Of a stretch of 64,000 nt of DNA, positions 62,785 through 64,000 are shown piece by piece. The DNA comes from Alteromonas genovensis (lineage in GTDB: Bacteria; Pseudomonadota; Gammaproteobacteria; Enterobacterales; Alteromonadaceae), in contig NZ_JAAAWO010000002.1 of the NCBI RefSeq assembly GCF_010500895.1, positions 310,001-374,000 on the forward strand, in the 5' to 3' direction. Made by a program: the position numbers and the translations under genes. The notes under the pieces were generated by a model. It was not told the origin of the DNA, made no database searches, and saw only the letters and a program-made list of their open reading frames with translations. How positions within the stretch are numbered: position 1 is the stretch's first letter; every line of letters starts with the position of its first letter.

Positions 62785-63354
62785 ATGACAAAAATTCTCG
62801 CATTTGCAGGCAGTACCCGAGACGGCTCGTTTAATAATGCTATCGTAAAGGTCGCCGCTGAAGGGGCAAAAGAAGCAGGGGCTGATGTAACCGTTATTAA
62901 CCTGGCTGATTATCAGATGCCTATATTCAATGAAGACGAAGAGGCTGAGTTTGGAATTCCAGAAAAGGCATTAGCTTTTAAAGAGCTGTTAATGGAGCAC
63001 GATGGTTTTCTCATTGCGTCGCCTGAATATAACTCTAGCTATCCTGCGTTGCTGAAAAACGCTATCGACTGGGCTTCTAGAATGAGTGAAGGTGAAAAGC
63101 CGCTTCAGGCATTCAAAGGAAAGGTTGCTGGTATTATGGCAGCCTCTGCTGGTGGGTTAGGTGGCTTGAGAGTGCTGGTAGTGCTTAGAATGTTGCTGGA
63201 AAACATCGGCGTTATTGTTAGCCCAAATCAAAAGGCCATTGCGAAAGTAAACACCTTGCTTGATGATTCTGGCAGCGTAAGCGATGAAAAAACAATAAAA
63301 CAGCTTAAAAACTTAGGTAAAGAAACCGCAGAGCTTGTAAGAAAACTGTCATAA
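62785..63354 (+). CDS. NADPH-dependent FMN reductase family protein
   Basis: A 189-residue flavodoxin-fold flavoprotein, starting at ATG 62785 with AGGAA five bases upstream; an earlier in-frame ATG at 62740 adds 15 residues that precede the fold. The FMN phosphate loop is AGSTRDGSFNNAI (residues 7-19) and the second flavin segment is SPEYNSSYPALLKNAIDW. Members reduce FMN, azo dyes, quinones or chromate. The physiological substrate is unknown. Confidence 0.88.
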   Translation: MTKILAFAGSTRDGSFNNAIVKVAAEGAKEAGADVTVINLADYQMPIFNEDEEAEFGIPEKALAFKELLMEHDGFLIASPEYNSSYPALLKNAIDWASRMSEGEKPLQAFKGKVAGIMAASAGGLGGLRVLVVLRMLLENIGVIVSPNQKAIAKVNTLLDDSGSVSDEKTIKQLKNLGKETAELVRKLS

Positions 63355-63398
63355 TAGAGTTGTTTAAAGGGCTTTGACTCACGACCATGAAAATGGGT

Positions 63399-63431
63399 GA
63401 TGGCTTTCTAATCTTCACGGAAGCCATCTTT
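63399..63431 (+). terminator. Probable terminator after the FMN reductase gene
   Basis: GATGGCTT (63399-63406) pairs with AAGCCATC (63421-63428), extended by two pairs including one G:T. The T-run after it is weak (TTTC), so the confidence is moderate. Confidence 0.5.
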
Positions 63432-63701
63432 CAAAAAGCTATTCGAGACTTTCTTCTTTAGCATCTTTTTACAAAATTAGATGATTTCAAAACGTTGACT
63501 TTAAGCTTTTTTGTGTATGATGCCCCCTAAACGGTACTGAAGTTTTGTTATTTCCATACACTTTATAAAAATTAAACTAGAGTCTAGCAACAAAAAAACT
63601 TAGACAATTTTGCTAAGTGTCGGCGAAATCTAGAATGTTTTTTGGGCTTCATTATTTTTTTTTTTATTTTGAACTTTTCAAAAATCTAGTGAATGACTTT
63701 G

Positions 63702-63731
63702 TTGACCACTTTGTCGCGATGTGTTTATTAT
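63702..63731 (+). promoter_or_regulatory. Promoter of the truncated receptor gene
   Basis: TTGACC (63702-63707) and TATTAT (63726-63731) are 18 bases apart, about 78 bases before the ATG. The same TTGACC to TATAG layout precedes the paralogue at 37820. Confidence 0.55.
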
Positions 63732-63808
63732 AGCTTCAGAAGACCGTGTCTTCGCAAAAAATAATAAATCAAATTATACATTTTTAATAATGTCCAGGGA
63801 GACAGCCC

Positions 63809-64000
63809 ATGTTTAAAACCTCAAAGTTGGCATCAGCAGTTAAGCTTGCCAGTTTGTTAGGTGCGACGTCTATTGCGTTAGGCAACGTAGCTTATGCGCA
63901 AGATAATCAAAGCCCAGGTTCAGACGAAGCAACGGTTGAAAAAATTCAAGTAACGGGTTCTCGCATTAGAAGTGCTAATGCAGTTTCAACTAGTCCTATT
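63809..64000 (+). CDS. TonB-dependent receptor, N-terminal part (cut by the window edge)
   Basis: Sixty-four codons of a large receptor are present. The signal peptide MFKTSKLASAVKLASLLGAT ends near VAYAQD and the TonB-box-like VEKIQVTGSRIRSAN follows. It is clearly a paralogue of the receptor at 37820: both begin MFK-SKLA-VKLA, share VTGSRIR, and share the leader GTCCAGGGAGAC just before the ATG. The ligand is unknown. Confidence 0.9.
   Translation, partial: MFKTSKLASAVKLASLLGATSIALGNVAYAQDNQSPGSDEATVEKIQVTGSRIRSANAVSTSPI

Larger units (their letters stand above)
63355..63808 (+). other. Gap between the FMN reductase gene and a receptor gene
   Basis: This 454-base region has a stem-loop (63399-63428), a promoter-like pair TTGACT/TATGAT at 63495-63521, a T-tract near 63650-63665, and a better promoter at 63702-63731. 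The final part is the receptor leader. No gene is seen. Confidence 0.55.

Overview
The window looks like ordinary chromosome of a marine gammaproteobacterium, most likely Alteromonas or a near relative. This rests on gene content only: several large TonB-dependent receptors, a TonB2-type ExbB/ExbD/TonB cluster with a long TtpC-like ExbB and DUF3450, a Na+-pumping oxaloacetate decarboxylase, adjacent sap and psp operons, and TyrR, CsrA and RecX. No database search was possible. There is no prophage, insertion sequence, CRISPR array or rRNA operon.

Layout. 1-5.8 kb: the end of metH, a DUF938 methyltransferase, ppnP, a MetR-like regulator, and an OxyR-like regulator divergent from a beta-carbonic anhydrase/SulP pair (probable inorganic carbon uptake). 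6-12 kb: a TonB-dependent receptor facing an M13 metallopeptidase lipoprotein and a FemAB-like (DUF482) acyltransferase. 12-16.5 kb: recX, alaS, csrA and a tRNA-Ser/Arg/Arg operon. 16.7-20.1 kb: oadGAB. 20.6-29 kb: sapABCDF, pspF and the divergent pspABC with a sigma-54 promoter. 29-37.5 kb: amino acid catabolism (phhA, tyrR, fahA-like, maiA, an Lrp regulator divergent from leucine dehydrogenase, kynA), with the SRP RNA and a ComFB-like protein between. 37.8-47.1 kb: a 1088-residue receptor with a calcium-loop-like motif, a 2OG-Fe(II) oxygenase and the TonB2 energy-transducing operon. 47.2-50 kb: tmcA and a thioesterase. 50.2-54.3 kb: a TPP riboswitch in front of a thiamine uptake operon (receptor, YkoF-like protein, PnuT-like permease, kinase), then tRNA-Trp. 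54.7-63.4 kb: a HolD-like protein, rimI, an EamA exporter, a diguanylate cyclase, prfC, argS and an FMN reductase. The right edge cuts another receptor gene, a paralogue of the 37.8 kb one.

How the genes work together. Two aromatic catabolic steps are probably under TyrR: TyrR-box-like sites lie before phhA and before tyrR itself. The thiamine operon is the clearest self-contained system. Its leader permits a full translational OFF-switch model, in which one aptamer segment and the ribosome binding site compete for the same pairing strand. The carbonic anhydrase/SulP pair is flanked by a regulator of the OxyR type that lacks the peroxidatic cysteine, so it probably senses something other than peroxide. 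Several unexplained palindromes lie directly upstream of receptor and TonB genes and are candidate operators. I found no clear wholly new system; the most promising leads are the OxyR-like regulator with its carbon module, the receptor/oxygenase/TonB2 block, and the thiamine leader.
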